The position numbers and the translations under genes are program-made. A stretch of DNA of 64,000 bases from Paenibacillus hexagrammi (GTDB taxonomy: Bacteria > Bacillota > Bacilli > Paenibacillales > NBRC-103111), in contig NZ_CP090978.1 of NCBI RefSeq assembly GCF_021513275.1, positions 3,534,001-3,598,000 of the forward strand. Direction: 5' to 3'. Of the stretch, positions 44,201-56,300 are shown one piece after another. Numbering within the stretch: the first letter of the stretch is position 1; every line of letters starts with the position of its first letter. The notes beneath the pieces were generated by a model, which saw only the letters and a list, made by a program, of their open reading frames with translations, made no database searches and had not been told where the DNA came from.

Positions 44201-47200
44201 GAGGCCCATCAGGTGCCTGCTCCGGAGTTAACGAAATGTTCACTACGTTGGATTTGACCGTAACACCGTTCAAGCTAACGTTCGCCCACAGCTTCACGGA
44301 TTTAGCCGCGCCAGTTTGACCGATTGTCGCTTTGCCCTCCGTATCGAAGGTGACAAAATCCGGATGGTCCGACTCGTAAGAGACTGCCGCAATGCTTAAG
44401 TCCGCTTCTTGGTTATCACTCAGCTTGCTGCCAGTAATGTTCAATCTTATCGTATCACCGGTTTTCGCAGAGGTTTTAGCTGCAGCAACCGTGACTTCTT
44501 GAAGATCCGGCTCATTCACAGCTGATGTCCTGAATTTCAGAACCGTTAACGAATACGGATCAAATGTCATTTCGTTGGATGTGCTCAGGTTGGTTAATTT
44601 CGTTGAAACCGGGTACACGTTTTGCGGATTGGAATAGGAATTCGCCGCCGTTGCCGCGCCCGTTAGAACTGTTTTTAATCCAACCGGATTGATGTAGTCC
44701 GCGCCGTTCAAATTGACATTCAGCAGCTGCGGTGTGCTTTGCGGATTCACAACCTTCACATAGATATCGCCTGTCGCTTCATCTTTACTCGTTACGGTGT
44801 AAACACTGCTCGATTTCTTCCATGGTCTGTCTACAATATGAAAAACAAGCTGATCATTGACATAGCAATCAATGTTGTTGCCGGAGACGACCATTTTGAA
44901 GTTATACCATTGGTCTGTCGTTACAGTTGGCAGCTTGGCATAATCGGACAGGGTCGTGAGCGTTGTGGTTACTCCGTTCTCAGCCTTCTCGAACGTACTT
45001 CTCGCATTCGAATATCCGCCAACATTCCAGCGGTAGTAATTGCCCGAATCCTTGACACCGGCATACAGCAGAAAGCCCTCAGAACCAGCCGTTTTCTTAG
45101 CCTGGAAGGTTACTGTGTAGTCCGTCATGTCCGTACTGCCTGCATATGCAAGCGTGTTTGCCGTGTTGGTGCTGGTTTGCGAATAGGCTCCATTACTAAT
45201 CGACCAAGTGCCCGTAGGAGCGGTCCATTTGGACGCATCCTTAGTGAAGTCGTCGCTGAACAGCACAGCATTCGTCTTGTTGTCAGTTACGACAACATCT
45301 TTGAACTGATTCGCCGTATTGTAGCCTCCAAGACCAACTGCTCCCTTGATCTTATAGCTCTCTTGGCCTGCTTTGACAATTTCAGTAGGGAGTGTGATAT
45401 TTCCGGTATTTCTGAAAAACATCTTCTGCACATAGTAGTTGGCCGTGCCATATACACTCTGATTGTTGAAGTAAATCAGGTCCGGCGTCCATTGTGTATA
45501 ATTCTGCTTAGCCAGAAGCGGCGCATAAGAGGCGAGCTCGACAATGTCTCCGTTTTCTTCGATATGCGTCATATATGCGGCTTCCGCCAGTGCATCCTGC
45601 AAGTAACTGCTGGAAGAGTTCGATGCGTACTCGCCGATAAATACCTTCTGCGCCTTTCGGTCATAATTGTCATAGCGGGTTACGTTCGCGTATAAATTCG
45701 CATTTGACGTATAGTAATGCTCATCTACCAGGTCGGCATCTGTTTTTAATCCGTTGAATTCTGCTTGCTTCTGTAAATTGGACCAGGTTGTCAGGTTGAA
45801 ATTGTCACCCATTGTGATTCCGCCGCCAATAATCAGCTTGATTTCAGGGTGAGCTTTCCGCATAGCGTCTGCAACCATCGCATAGCGGGTATAGTAATTC
45901 GTACCGGAATCTTCGTTTCCAATTTCCATATATCTCAGGTTGAACGGTGCCGGATGACCCATATCGGATCTAAGCTTTGCCCATTTGTTGCTCATATCCG
46001 TGCTGTTGGCAAAGTCCGCCAGATCTACGGCATCTTGAATATAAGGTCCCATCTGATCAAGAGGAATAATCGTGGAAGTCCCCCAGGACATACCCACATT
46101 GATCGCAGGAACAGGCGCCGCTCCGATATCCTCCGCAAATTGGAAAAATTCATAGAAGCCGAAGCCTAAGGATTGATTGTAATAGGGCCGTGTTGAGTCA
46201 AACCAGAAGTTGATGTTGTTCTTACGCTCTTCTACAGGTCCAACCGACAGCTTCCAGCGATAGGAATCGTTGGTGGTGATACCTTGAACAGCGCACCCTC
46301 CCGGGAATCGGAAGTACTTCGGATGCAGGTCGGCAATTTGCTTCGCGATGTCATATCTGGCTCCGTTAGGCCGGTTCATCCAAGTTTTTTGCGGCATCAA
46401 GGAAACCATATCCATATCAACGGTTCCGGTACCTTTGACAAGAACCTGAAGTCTAGCTGATCCTGTTGAAAGGTTAGGCTCGATCACTGCGCTTAGTTTT
46501 TGCCACGAATTCGTAATGCCCGTTAATTCAGTCGAAGCATACACGCTGGATCCGTCACTGCTAGTCAATGACACCTCGACCGGTCCCGAATAATCACTGC
46601 TTCGCACATACATAGAAACATTATACTTATCGCCTTGAACGAGGTTAATGCTTGGAACTTGCGTCCCTGTAGTGCTGGAGTAGCCGGTGTTGTAGACTCC
46701 TCCATCCCCCGGGTTCGTGACAGATAATCTCAAGAAATTCGGATTGTTTGCGTTAAGACCGTTGTCCGCACTAGTCGTCATCGTACCCGCACCAGAGCCG
46801 TTTTGTACCAGGTTCCATGCATAGGTGTACGCAGGTATTCCTGTTGCAGTGGCTGTTGAAGTGGAAGATCTGGACCCGCTCACCTTCACCATTTCAAACG
46901 ATCTGTTCTGCACAAGCTCCGCGTATAGTCCTCCGTCCAGAGCATAGTTAATATCCTCAAAAAATACGCCCCAGGTCGTCGGGTTAATATCGACTCCTTT
47001 GCCTTTGGCATCAATTTCGATACTACTTGGAGCTGTACCCATAGGAAGAACGGTGATATTGATACTTTTCGTATCAGTTACACCATTTTTAAAGATTGTA
47101 GCCGTTAACGTAACAGCAGCTGCGGACTCGCCTTTTGCGGGTCTGGTCACTGCACCTGTATCGGACACAATCTTTGAATTACTGGAAGCCCAGCTGATAT

Positions 47201-48328
47201 TAGCTCCATATAAGAAGTTAGGCAGGCTCACATCGCTGACAATGGCGGACGCATCCGTAATGGCCAGTTGATTCTTGGCAAGCGCCACCACACCGGCGTC
47301 ATCGGTCGAGGTACTTGCATAGAGAGCGGAAATGGTGTTGTCGTCTAATGCTGTCGTGTATAATCTGAAGTCGTCCATTTGTCCATAAAAGTAAGAATCC
47401 GCAGAAAACTGGGATTTGCCGAGGAAATTACTTACCGTTCCTCCCAGCATAGTCTCCAAATCCGAAGGCTTGGTTGTCACGCTGCTGGATCCGACCTTAA
47501 CCCCATCCACATAAATAGAGGCTGTGGAATCCTTATAGGTGACTACAAGGTGTCGCCAAACATTGTTTGTCGTATACCTCGGACCGCTGACTGTCTGCTC
47601 CCCCCATCCGTTAGCTTGACGCCAAGTCTGGAATCCGAACCGGAGTTCAGCGTATAGAACATGTAATGCGTATTGTTGTTCCCAAGATCAAAGACCCGCT
47701 GCCATGCAGATGAGCTATTCGTGTTTCTAACCCACAAGGCAATGGACATTTCATTGACGCCTTGTAAAATACCGTTAGGCATTTTTACGTAATTGGCCGT
47801 TGTCGAAGATCCAGATCCGCCATTAAAATTTGCCGCATAACCCCCCTGCATTTTGTTGGCAGACGACCATCTGTTGCTGTCAGAGGCGCTCGCATTCATG
47901 GTTCCGTTATTTCCATTACCGGAAGAGTCGGCAACCGTAGTACCCGTTCCCTCTTCGAATTTGTACCAAACCTTCAAGTTCTTTGATGTGTCTTGCAGAA
48001 CTGTAACGGTTGCAACCGCCTTGATCGACGTTCCGGTTACTGCACCCTCGACCTGGAATTTCCCGGCAGCTGCATGGCTAGAGGGATTGATAGCCGACCA
48101 GACTACAGCCTCCTGAGAGGTTAAAGCATCGTCGTGTTCAGCCGTCACTGTACTTGGCAGTACCGGAGCCGTTCCAGCAACCGTGGAGGCAATAACCTGC
48201 CTTATGGAAGTGATGGAGCTGCTTTCTGCGGCGCTTGAAAGGGTCGGAAACCCGACAAACAGGCTGAATAACATCGTGATAAGAGTCACCTGAGCTACAA
48301 GCTTTCTTATCCGTACATGCATAGGCAT
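41277..48328 (-). CDS. Giant secreted GH51-GH43 arabinan-degrading enzyme with cohesin, FIVAR, dockerin (one frameshift)
   Basis: About 2350 aa when joined; ATG at 48328 begins a signal peptide. Ig-like domain; LamG about 100-330; Ig-like about 345-430; GH51 alpha-L-arabinofuranosidase barrel about 437-960 (acid/base Glu in RYMEIGNEDSG, nucleophile Glu in VFIGEYASNSS); a LamG/DUF1080-like domain about 1015-1155; the GH51 C-terminal sheet about 1160-1255; a GH43-like propeller with FRDPYVFRKADG about 1370-1550; Ig-like; a complete GH43 about 1645-1990 (base Asp in GADPDIFKG, WAPEIHYM, acid Glu in VLEGPTVMKKNG); FIVAR; cohesin-like; FIVAR; dockerin. The break at 47600-47605 is in a run of six G on the coding strand. 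Two arabinose-active catalytic modules on one chain suggest synergy on branched arabinan. Confidence 0.85.
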
Positions 48329-48368
48329 AAATTGATCACATTCCTTTCTTGTGCAGCATGCACAATGT

Positions 48369-48439
48369 TGACTCAAGATTTTTAGTGTAACTACAATTGA
48401 GTCATTTTTCCCGCAATTTGAACGCGATAGTGTTCAAAT
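48369..48439. promoter_or_regulatory. Two inverted repeats upstream of the GH51-GH43 gene
   Basis: TGACTCAA (48369-48376) and TTGAGTCA (48397-48404) are separated by 20 bases. ATTTGAAC-GCGATAGT-GTTCAAAT spans 48416-48439. Neither matches the GATAC motif of the other enzyme genes, so this gene may be controlled differently. Confidence 0.45.
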
Positions 48440-48559
48440 TTAACCTGTCCGCTCTAATTTGGAAACTTACAGGGTAACGCCTTACTCTTTCATACCTATT
48501 TCATAGCTCTTCTTTCTGCTTCCCCTCCTCTGCAATGCCAATTACTCAACCAACCTTCA

Positions 48560-48627
48560 CAAAAAAGCGGCACACTGATAACTTTCCCATCGAAATCATC
48601 GTAGGGTGCAATCGCTTTCAGTGTGCC
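48560..48627 (-). terminator. Terminator of the GH127 gene
   Basis: On the minus strand GGCACACTGA pairs with TCAGTGTGCC across a loop of about 39 bases, followed by GCTTTTTTG. It is about 90 bases past the stop. Nothing else is seen in 48440-48716. Confidence 0.75.
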
Positions 48628-48716
48628 TGCATGGAAATTTTATCCTTCTATACCTTCAATCACAATAGAATAATTTTATCTAAAACTAGAATTATTTTGG
48701 ATGAACAGCATGATGC

Positions 48717-51700
48717 TTATTCGCCAAATATCAATCTCGCAAGCGCCGCCAAGTCTTCAATATCGATCTTGCCGTCATCGTTGACGTCGGCCGATTTGAA
48801 TTGAATCCAATTTGGATCCGCTGAAGTGAAGCCGTAATGCGCTGCGGCAATAGCGAGGTCGCCGATTCGAACGGTGTTATCTCCGTTGACATCTCCAGGC
48901 AGCTTCGTGATAACCGACGACTCGAAGGTTTGTACCTCGCTGTTCAACTGCGTTAAAGCTTGATCAACCTGAGTTTGTGTCGCTGCAGCATCATTGAGCA
49001 CATTGCTCGCGTTTTGAATAGCGGTTAGGAGTGCGGCTTTCGCCCCGGCAGGATATTGTCCCGGATGTGTTCCCTCGACTGCAGCATCATAGCGTGCCTG
49101 TGCCTGTGCGATCGCTGCGCTCAAGGCGTCCTTCGTAACGGCTGACGTGATTTGGAATTGGTACGGAGTTGGATTCATGATCGTTGTTTCTGTGCCGCTG
49201 CCATCCGCGTCAATCATGCTCGTTACCTGGATGGAGCTGCTCACTGTTTCACTAACCGGTTTAGCCTTAAACTGAAGCTTCACCAGATTTGCTGTGCTTC
49301 CCGCTTCTTGACCGGGCTTCAGGTCCGCAAGGATCAAGCGCACTTTGCCTGCTGTTACGGCTTTATCCACAATGGCTAATCCGTCCTTCAAGGACTCCGC
49401 TTCCACAAACTCGACCTGTTCAGGATCGTACTCGAACGTGATGTCCTGGGCGTACACATTCGTTGTGACCGTATTCGTGCCCAGCGTCACATCAAATAAT
49501 TGATTGGAGGCGACGCTCCTTGCCCCCGTAAGGGTTGCGGGGCTCTCCTCGCCTTTAACCAAATGAACCGTATACTGCTTCGAGGTGGTATGGTCCTCCG
49601 CTTTGGCCGTCAGGACCAGCTCTGTCGTATCCCCAGTTAGCGGTACGGTACGTTCCAGCTTGTCATTGATCAAGATGCTGCCGTCATATACAAGTCCGTA
49701 TTCATCCGTCGGAGCGGCAGTCATGGAGACAGATGTCGCCGAGCTCGGCACGGTTAGCGTGTATTCCGTAACTTCAGGGTCAAACGGCTGAGATAAGGTG
49801 CCTTTGTCAAACGATAAGCTCTTCAAGTTCGCATTGGTTTTGTAATCGGTAATCACCCGGAATATATCGAACAATCCACCAACAAAACCGCCTGTGCTTG
49901 CAAACTTGACCGTCACATAATGAACCGTTCTTTGTACTTGATTGCCGTGCTCATCTGTTTCGGTTATCGTTTTCGTTCTGCTGTTATCTACAAGCTCCTG
50001 CGTAATTTTCCGTGTTTGGTTGTAGAAATCTCCAGGATTTTTGTTCTCGATGGCTTCACTAACAAGCTTCGTATCATCCACGTAAATATCAAATTTGCGG
50101 CCCGCGTCCCCGCTGTAGTAGGTGGAGAACAGATAGTTAGCCACTCCAGGCGTGACTTCCATATCATAGCTGAACCATCCGTTCGCTCTCGCATCCCGGT
50201 AAGACTTCCCGTTATAGGTTCCGACTGTCGAGTTGGAAGTCTGACGATTAGCCGCCAGTTCATACTGGTCGTTAGCAACAATGACGAAGCTAACGGTGGA
50301 AGACTCCGCACGCCCTGCTTCCTTCGCCTTCCGAATGGCCTCTTGGAAGAATTCCGAATCGGCGGTTACGAGGTTGAAGTAAATGCCGTACCGGTCTTCA
50401 TATCTCTCAAAATGCGGCGTAAAGGTCAAGACCCCGCCGTCGGCATCGGTTCCTTTTAACGTAAACTCGAGCTTGCCGGGGGTTTTCACCAGATTCTGTG
50501 CAATATTGGACTTCCAAGTCTCTGTATCCCCGTTAACGACGGTAATAAAATCTCTTGCGGACGTGTCTTTGTTCGGTTTCAGTACGTTGACGCCATGAGG
50601 GCTCGTTGTCATGTTATTTGTTCCGAGTCCCGCACTTAGCACCACAGGACCGTACTTAAAGGCTACGGTGTCAGGTCCGTCAGGAAGCGTATAGAGGACG
50701 ACTTCCATTGGGAAGTCCAATGTGATGGTCGTTCCGTCTGTCCAGTCTTGGGCAAGGACGATGTATCCGCCTTCGACGGTATAATTTTGAACCGGAGCTC
50801 CGTTCACCGATAGCTGAGGGTTCGTTTTTGCCCAGTCCGGTATTCTGAACTTAAGCGCTGTGTCTGTCTGCCCGGTTGTATGAACCGTAAAGGTCACCTT
50901 GCCAGACGATGAGTCACCCGATCCCGTATTCGGCAGCTCGGACTTTTGTGTGAGGGTCAGATTCTTATCCGGCAGCGTCAAAACAGATGACAAGTACATA
51001 TTGACGTACACGCTATCTTTGTCAGTGAAGTAGACGCTGTCATTCAGCTTAGAGAAATTCTCCATACCGGTTCCCGTACAGCACCAGAAATGGAAAAACT
51101 CACTGCTGAATACTTTAAAATAGCCTGTATCCATCGGCTGGAAGTACGTCGTCATCCCGGTTTCCGGATTTTGAGAAGAAATGATCGAATTCGTATACGT
51201 ATTCTCATAGAAATCCGCGTATTTTCTATCCTTGGTGATTTTGTACAACTCTCTAGTCAGCTTCAGCATATTGTAGACGTTACAGGTTTCATCATTCACA
51301 TTCGTACGCTCAGCGTCGAGAACATCGGCAGGTCCGAAATGCTCGTTATCGCTGTTGCCGCCCGTAACATAAGAATGATGCTGAACCACCATATCCCAAA
51401 AATTCTTCGCTACTTGCAGATAGTACTCTTCGCTTTCCGATTGATCTAACACTTCATAACGTTTTAATGCTCCGATTACCTTCGGAATCGTCGTATTGGC
51501 ATGCTTGCCGTTCAGAACATCGACATTATTATAGAAAGAATTGAACAAAGCCAGCTCATCGAATTTTTCGGCTGCCAGTTTAAAGTGATTGTTCCCGGAA
51601 AGATGATACAGGTCATACAAAGCGTCATTCATCCCGCCGTATTCCACGCTGAGAACCTTCGCTTTCATGGCGTCATCCCACTTAGATGTGCGATTGTAAA

Positions 51701-53282
51701 TGTATTCCCCTAACCCTTCTGCCACCTGCAAAGCCTTCGGATTATCACCATACTCGGCTGCGCTGACCAAACCGGCCAAAATCTTATGTAGCGTATACCA
51801 TGGAACCCAAACCGCCTGACCGTTCTCCACTCTGTCCAAGAAGGAAGTCGGGAATGCGGATACATAGCCGTTGCCGTTGGCCTCTTGACAAGCCGCCAAT
51901 TCATCGATGATATAGTCCAGGCGCTCTTTTAAACGAGCCTTATCATCCCCCGACGCATTTACATACGCCATCGAAATCGCAGACAAGTAGTGGCCTAACG
52001 TATGGCCGCGGATCTCCGTATTTTCCCAACCGTCATACACCTGAGCTTTCGCTTCGAGACCGCTGGTTGTGCGGAAGGCGCTGAGCAGACGATCCGGCTC
52101 TAAGGACATTAAATAATCCACTTCTTTGCTAAAAGCATTCGTGTAATAGCTGTCGGTTAATACGACGTTCGACATCGGTACATCCTGCAAGGAATTGGTG
52201 CTATTTTTTGCCGGCACAGTCACTGTAAACTCCCGTGTAACCTGCTTAGCTCCGAAGGTAACGGTCGCCGTTAAGGTTACGGTAGCATCACTTTCACCAT
52301 CAGAGGGTCTGGTAACGTTGCCCATCAAATCAATGACATTCTCATTGCTGGAAGTCCACGATATGGTAGAATCCGACTTCCCCTTCAAAGGCAGGGATAT
52401 GTCCCCAATCGTTTGCTCGGGCAATGTGATGGCATCCGCATCCGACCTAGCGATCTGCTCATAATCAAAGACCGTTCCCGATTGCTGCTCATAGAGGGCT
52501 ATAATGTCCTCATATCTGGCGGCTGTGCTGAACATTTCATAATCATCGAGTGCATACTTCGCGTAAGCGCCATTGTAATTTGGGCCGTTGTAGCCGATCG
52601 ACTTCTGTGTGGTTTCGTCCGATGTGATGATGCCGTCCGCTCCATCTGCTCCGTAGTTGTAATCAACGTTCGTGCTTTGCTTAATCCCGTTGCGGTACAT
52701 ATTCACCGACTTCGTCTTGCTGTCATAGGTAATGGCGACATGTGTCCAGACCCCAACCGGGAAAAAGTCCGCTCTCGATCCGCTGATACTAACCTTGTAA
52801 GGTTGCTTATTGGCATCCGCGGATCCGAGCGAAATCGCCAGCGGCTTGCTGTCGTTCTCCGAAGATAGATACCAGCCATCCGTGTACCAAGCGGTTTTGT
52901 TCCACATGATCATCTGCTCGCCAGTCATCGTTGCATTAGGCTTGATCCAAAAAGAGAGCGTTAGATCCGATGGCTGAAGCGTGCCGCTTTTCCCCATATC
53001 CACATAAGTGCTGCCATCTAGCTTGAGCGCTTTACTTCCTTGCAGACCGTCGACGTAAGAAAAGTTACTGCCCTTAATGGTTCCATTATTCCCTTTGCCT
53101 GAGCTGTCGGTTACATTACCTTCAAATTCCATGGATAAAACCTTCGAAGCATTTAAAGCTGCCAGCGGGTCAGTCTCAGCTGCAAATACAGCCTGCCCGG
53201 AGAGTAATTCACCGGATATCATAACTGTTGATAAGGCCCAGAGAGCCAGCTTGCGTTGATTGAGCTTGAGTCGTTTTTTCAT
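48717..53282 (-). CDS. Secreted GH127 beta-L-arabinofuranosidase with LamG, cohesin, FIVAR, dockerin
   Basis: Intact, 1521 aa. Signal peptide 1-33; LamG about 40-265; Ig-like about 270-365; GH127 (DUF1680) helical barrel and sandwiches about 370-1125; cadherin-like about 1130-1230; cohesin-like about 1235-1365; FIVAR about 1370-1445; dockerin about 1450-1521. The GH127 zinc/cysteine site is visible as Glu and Cys in NDETCNVYNML and the paired Cys in FHFWCCTGTGMENF, the second region holding the nucleophile Cys of the characterised HypBA1 family. GH127 enzymes release L-arabinose from beta-linked arabinofuranosides such as those on hydroxyproline-rich plant glycoproteins. The start is preceded by AGGAGGATG. 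Upstream lie a hairpin and a degenerate GATAC repeat. Confidence 0.93.
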   Translation of the reverse strand: MKKRLKLNQRKLALWALSTVMISGELLSGQAVFAAETDPLAALNASKVLSMEFEGNVTDSSGKGNNGTIKGSNFSYVDGLQGSKALKLDGSTYVDMGKSGTLQPSDLTLSFWIKPNATMTGEQMIMWNKTAWYTDGWYLSSENDSKPLAISLGSADANKQPYKVSISGSRADFFPVGVWTHVAITYDSKTKSVNMYRNGIKQSTNVDYNYGADGADGIITSDETTQKSIGYNGPNYNGAYAKYALDDYEMFSTAARYEDIIALYEQQSGTVFDYEQIARSDADAITLPEQTIGDISLPLKGKSDSTISWTSSNENVIDLMGNVTRPSDGESDATVTLTATVTFGAKQVTREFTVTVPAKNSTNSLQDVPMSNVVLTDSYYTNAFSKEVDYLMSLEPDRLLSAFRTTSGLEAKAQVYDGWENTEIRGHTLGHYLSAISMAYVNASGDDKARLKERLDYIIDELAACQEANGNGYVSAFPTSFLDRVENGQAVWVPWYTLHKILAGLVSAAEYGDNPKALQVAEGLGEYIYNRTSKWDDAMKAKVLSVEYGGMNDALYDLYHLSGNNHFKLAAEKFDELALFNSFYNNVDVLNGKHANTTIPKVIGALKRYEVLDQSESEEYYLQVAKNFWDMVVQHHSYVTGGNSDNEHFGPADVLDAERTNVNDETCNVYNMLKLTRELYKITKDRKYADFYENTYTNSIISSQNPETGMTTYFQPMDTGYFKVFSSEFFHFWCCTGTGMENFSKLNDSVYFTDKDSVYVNMYLSSVLTLPDKNLTLTQKSELPNTGSGDSSSGKVTFTVHTTGQTDTALKFRIPDWAKTNPQLSVNGAPVQNYTVEGGYIVLAQDWTDGTTITLDFPMEVVLYTLPDGPDTVAFKYGPVVLSAGLGTNNMTTSPHGVNVLKPNKDTSARDFITVVNGDTETWKSNIAQNLVKTPGKLEFTLKGTDADGGVLTFTPHFERYEDRYGIYFNLVTADSEFFQEAIRKAKEAGRAESSTVSFVIVANDQYELAANRQTSNSTVGTYNGKSYRDARANGWFSYDMEVTPGVANYLFSTYYSGDAGRKFDIYVDDTKLVSEAIENKNPGDFYNQTRKITQELVDNSRTKTITETDEHGNQVQRTVHYVTVKFASTGGFVGGLFDIFRVITDYKTNANLKSLSFDKGTLSQPFDPEVTEYTLTVPSSATSVSMTAAPTDEYGLVYDGSILINDKLERTVPLTGDTTELVLTAKAEDHTTSKQYTVHLVKGEESPATLTGARSVASNQLFDVTLGTNTVTTNVYAQDITFEYDPEQVEFVEAESLKDGLAIVDKAVTAGKVRLILADLKPGQEAGSTANLVKLQFKAKPVSETVSSSIQVTSMIDADGSGTETTIMNPTPYQFQITSAVTKDALSAAIAQAQARYDAAVEGTHPGQYPAGAKAALLTAIQNASNVLNDAAATQTQVDQALTQLNSEVQTFESSVITKLPGDVNGDNTVRIGDLAIAAAHYGFTSADPNWIQFKSADVNDDGKIDIEDLAALARLIFGE

Positions 53283-53317
53283 AAAAGGACATCCTCCTGA
53301 AACGATGATATGGTTGG

Positions 53318-53341
53318 AAAGAGGGCATAGTAGCCCTCTTT
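53318..53341 (-). terminator. AAAGAGGGC hairpin after the GH43 gene
   Basis: Perfect nine-base stem AAAGAGGGC/GCCCTCTTT with a six-base loop in the 100-base gap between two enzyme genes. Only a short T run follows on the minus strand, so read-through into the GH127 gene is possible. Confidence 0.55.
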
Positions 53342-53346
53342 TAATT

Positions 53347-53365
53347 CAGTTACATTTCGTATCAA
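53347..53365 (-). promoter_or_regulatory. Degenerate GATAC inverted repeat upstream of the GH127 gene
   Basis: CAGTTAC-ATTTC-GTATCAA, 65 bases upstream of the start; the right arm is perfect. The left arm resembles the one at 24578. Confidence 0.45.
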
Positions 53366-53382
53366 TTCTCGCGTACGAATCC

Positions 53383-56300
53383 CTATTCCAATATCTTTCT
53401 AGCCATAGCCGCCAGATCTTCAATATCAATCTTACCGTCTTGATTTAGATCGCCCTTCTGGTACTCGGACCAGTTCGGATCGTCTAGTGTTTTGCCGTAT
53501 GCCGCTGCGACGATAGCCAAGTCGCCTACAGAATAGCGGCCGTCACCGTTCGTATCTCCCGGCTGTGTATGATGGACGGAATCGATGAAGGTTTGCAGGG
53601 CAGCCGTCAGATCAGTAACCGCTTGTTCCACCTGCTGCTGGGTAGCTTCAGGATTCTCCGCGACAGCCTTTGCACGATCAATTGCAACTTGCAATGCTGC
53701 TTTAGAGCCTGCCGGATATTGACCTGCTTCAGTGCCCTCAATAGCCGCATCATGCTTCACCTGGGCTTCTGCAAGCAATGCGCTAAGCCTGCTCTTATCC
53801 AAAGCATGTATTTGAACAACGTGTGATTGTCCGCTCAACTCCGTCTCGGCTCCAAGTCCGTCCGCGATCACAACTTGGGACAGGCTGATCGTAGCTGCTG
53901 CATCCGATGCGAGCTCCTTCGCTTTCCAGTTAAGCCGAATGGCATCACCGTTCACCGTGCGATCTTCTCCGATTAGCGCAGCAATGATCCGTACTTGACC
54001 TTGGCTTGTGGCCTGTTCGGACACAGCTGCGATTTTGACATGATCCCGCAAGGATTCAGCTCCTATGAACTCTACTTGCTCCGCATTGTAGGACACGGTC
54101 ACATCTTCTGCGTAAACATCACCATCCACATTACTTAGTCCATAGGTAAGCTCGAACGGTTGCCCGCCATTCACTGAATCAGTACCATGCAGCCCTGCAT
54201 GCGAAGCAACGCCTTCACCGGAATCCGTAACTGTAATGGTTGCGGTAACCGTCTGATTTGCCGGTAAAATTTCCCGCTCCGGCACCATATCCAGTACTGG
54301 TGTGCCATCTGCTGCCCAATGCACCCTTCTGGCATTCATATTCCGCTTGCCTCCTGATGCTGGAATCGTGTGGTAGATGTTAACGGTATTGCCATCCTCG
54401 TCAACCGTGTAGGAGTTGTGGCCAGGACCATACTCCCCAGGCACCGATTCAGAATTAAGCAGCGGGTAAGGAAGCTTCGTCCATGAAGCTGGGTTCAGCA
54501 GATCACTATCCTTATTCGCCGATAAAAGACCGATGGAATACGTTGTATTCACGCCAGATGCTGAAAACGTAACAAATACCTGATTCCCATGCTGCAGCAC
54601 GAACGGTCCTTCATCCACTTCTGTGGTCCATCTTTCCCAACCATATTCAGGTCTTGAGATTCGAACCGGATCTGTGGTCAGCTTCCATGGCTGCTGCTCA
54701 CTTGTCTTCGCAATGTAAAGGTCGGAGCTGCCGTTCGGACTGCCGATGAGTCTCTGTGCCCAAATCAAGTAAGACTCTCCGTTTTGCTCAAAATAAGTCA
54801 TATCCAGTGTGATTCCGCCCGTGTAGAGGTAGCTGCCGTCTTTATTCAGCACACGTACCGGAGTTTCCCAATCCGATGGGGACATGGGATTGCCGCCTGT
54901 TTTTAATTTCATGACACGAGATTGAACCGTATTCCAAGCAGCAGGACTGCCCGCTGCGAAGAAAATATACAGATCTTGACCAACAATATGCAGCTCAGGC
55001 GCCCAAATACTGCCTGACATATCGCCGGAGGCATTAGCTGACCAGATCGTCGTTGAGGCTGCATCCTTCAGACCAAGAATTGTGTCGGCTTCTCTCATAT
55101 TCAAATTCATCTGTCCATTCTCATTCGTTGCAATAAAATAATACTTGCCGTTATACAGCAGGACGTTCGGGTCTGCGTACTGCGGAATCATGTCCTTGGG
55201 GTATGCCGTCTGTTTGACGGTACCGCCTACGGTGTATACGCCTGGCTGGCTGAAGTCAATTTGATTGAATTGATCTTGATTCCAATTCACCGCCTTTTCA
55301 GCCGTTGACCCGTCGTTGTAGGAAGCGGTCACTTTCTTGGAGCTAAGTTCATCAAACGTCAAACCGTTGTCTGATTGAACTTCAATATCCAGGCCGGATA
55401 CCGCTGTATTCATAACCTTTGCAAGCTTATTTGTGATGACCTTGGCTTCCGCTTTCGTAACCGGAAGGCTGTCAACCGGAAGCGCACTTGCAATGCTTGC
55501 TGATGCTTGCTTTACAGCGATTTTGGAGCCTGATGCTGGTTGACTGACCGTTACGAAATCCTTCGTCGTGTTAAAGTAGCTGATTCCATCGGCGTCTTTC
55601 CATTCAATCCGATACTCCAGAGCAGATGCATCAAATTCACAAACAGGTGCGGTAACCGTCTTGTCGGTTTGCAAAGAAACAAGTCCCGCTTCCGTGAAAG
55701 TAACAAGGTCCGGAGAAGTAAACAGCAGCACCGAGGACTTCTCGGCATCGGTCTGACTGCCAGCTGTATTGTAGCGCGACCCAACCACACCGAAGGTTCC
55801 ATCCTTCATTCTGAATACATAAGGATGAACAAGCTTCTTCGTCACGCCAACGATGCCGTCGGCATAATCTGCTTTGGCGAAAAGTACTCCCGTATTATTA
55901 TTTAATGCGGTATAGTCCGAGCCGTCCGCACTGTATCCCAGATGCAGAGCATCCGTCACAACCGAGCTGCCCGAACGGGTATAGCTAAGAATGAAAGACG
56001 GTGAGCTTTCCATGACTTGTACATGAAAATCTTTCGTAACCTGCTTCCCGGCAAAGGTTACTGCTGCAGTCAGGTCCACCTCTGCCATGCCTGCAGCTGG
56101 CGGATTCATGCTTCCGTCATTACCGATGATGGAGGAGTCACTGCTGCTCCAGGTGATGGAGGCCCCTTCAATGGATGAAGGCAGTTGATCAGCTTGCGTA
56201 AGCACATATGGGATGTACAGTTTATCAGCGATTATTTGTGTGACATGCTCGGCAGATACCAGAACGACCGTAAAGTCTTTGGTAACCTGACTGCCGTCCA

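Noticed and set aside
44739-45695. Long open frame on the plus strand (318 codons)
   Set aside because: It lies wholly inside the GH51 coding region on the minus strand, has no ribosome binding site or family resemblance, and is best read as a shadow of the real gene. The same holds for the other plus-strand frames except the NlpC/P60 gene.
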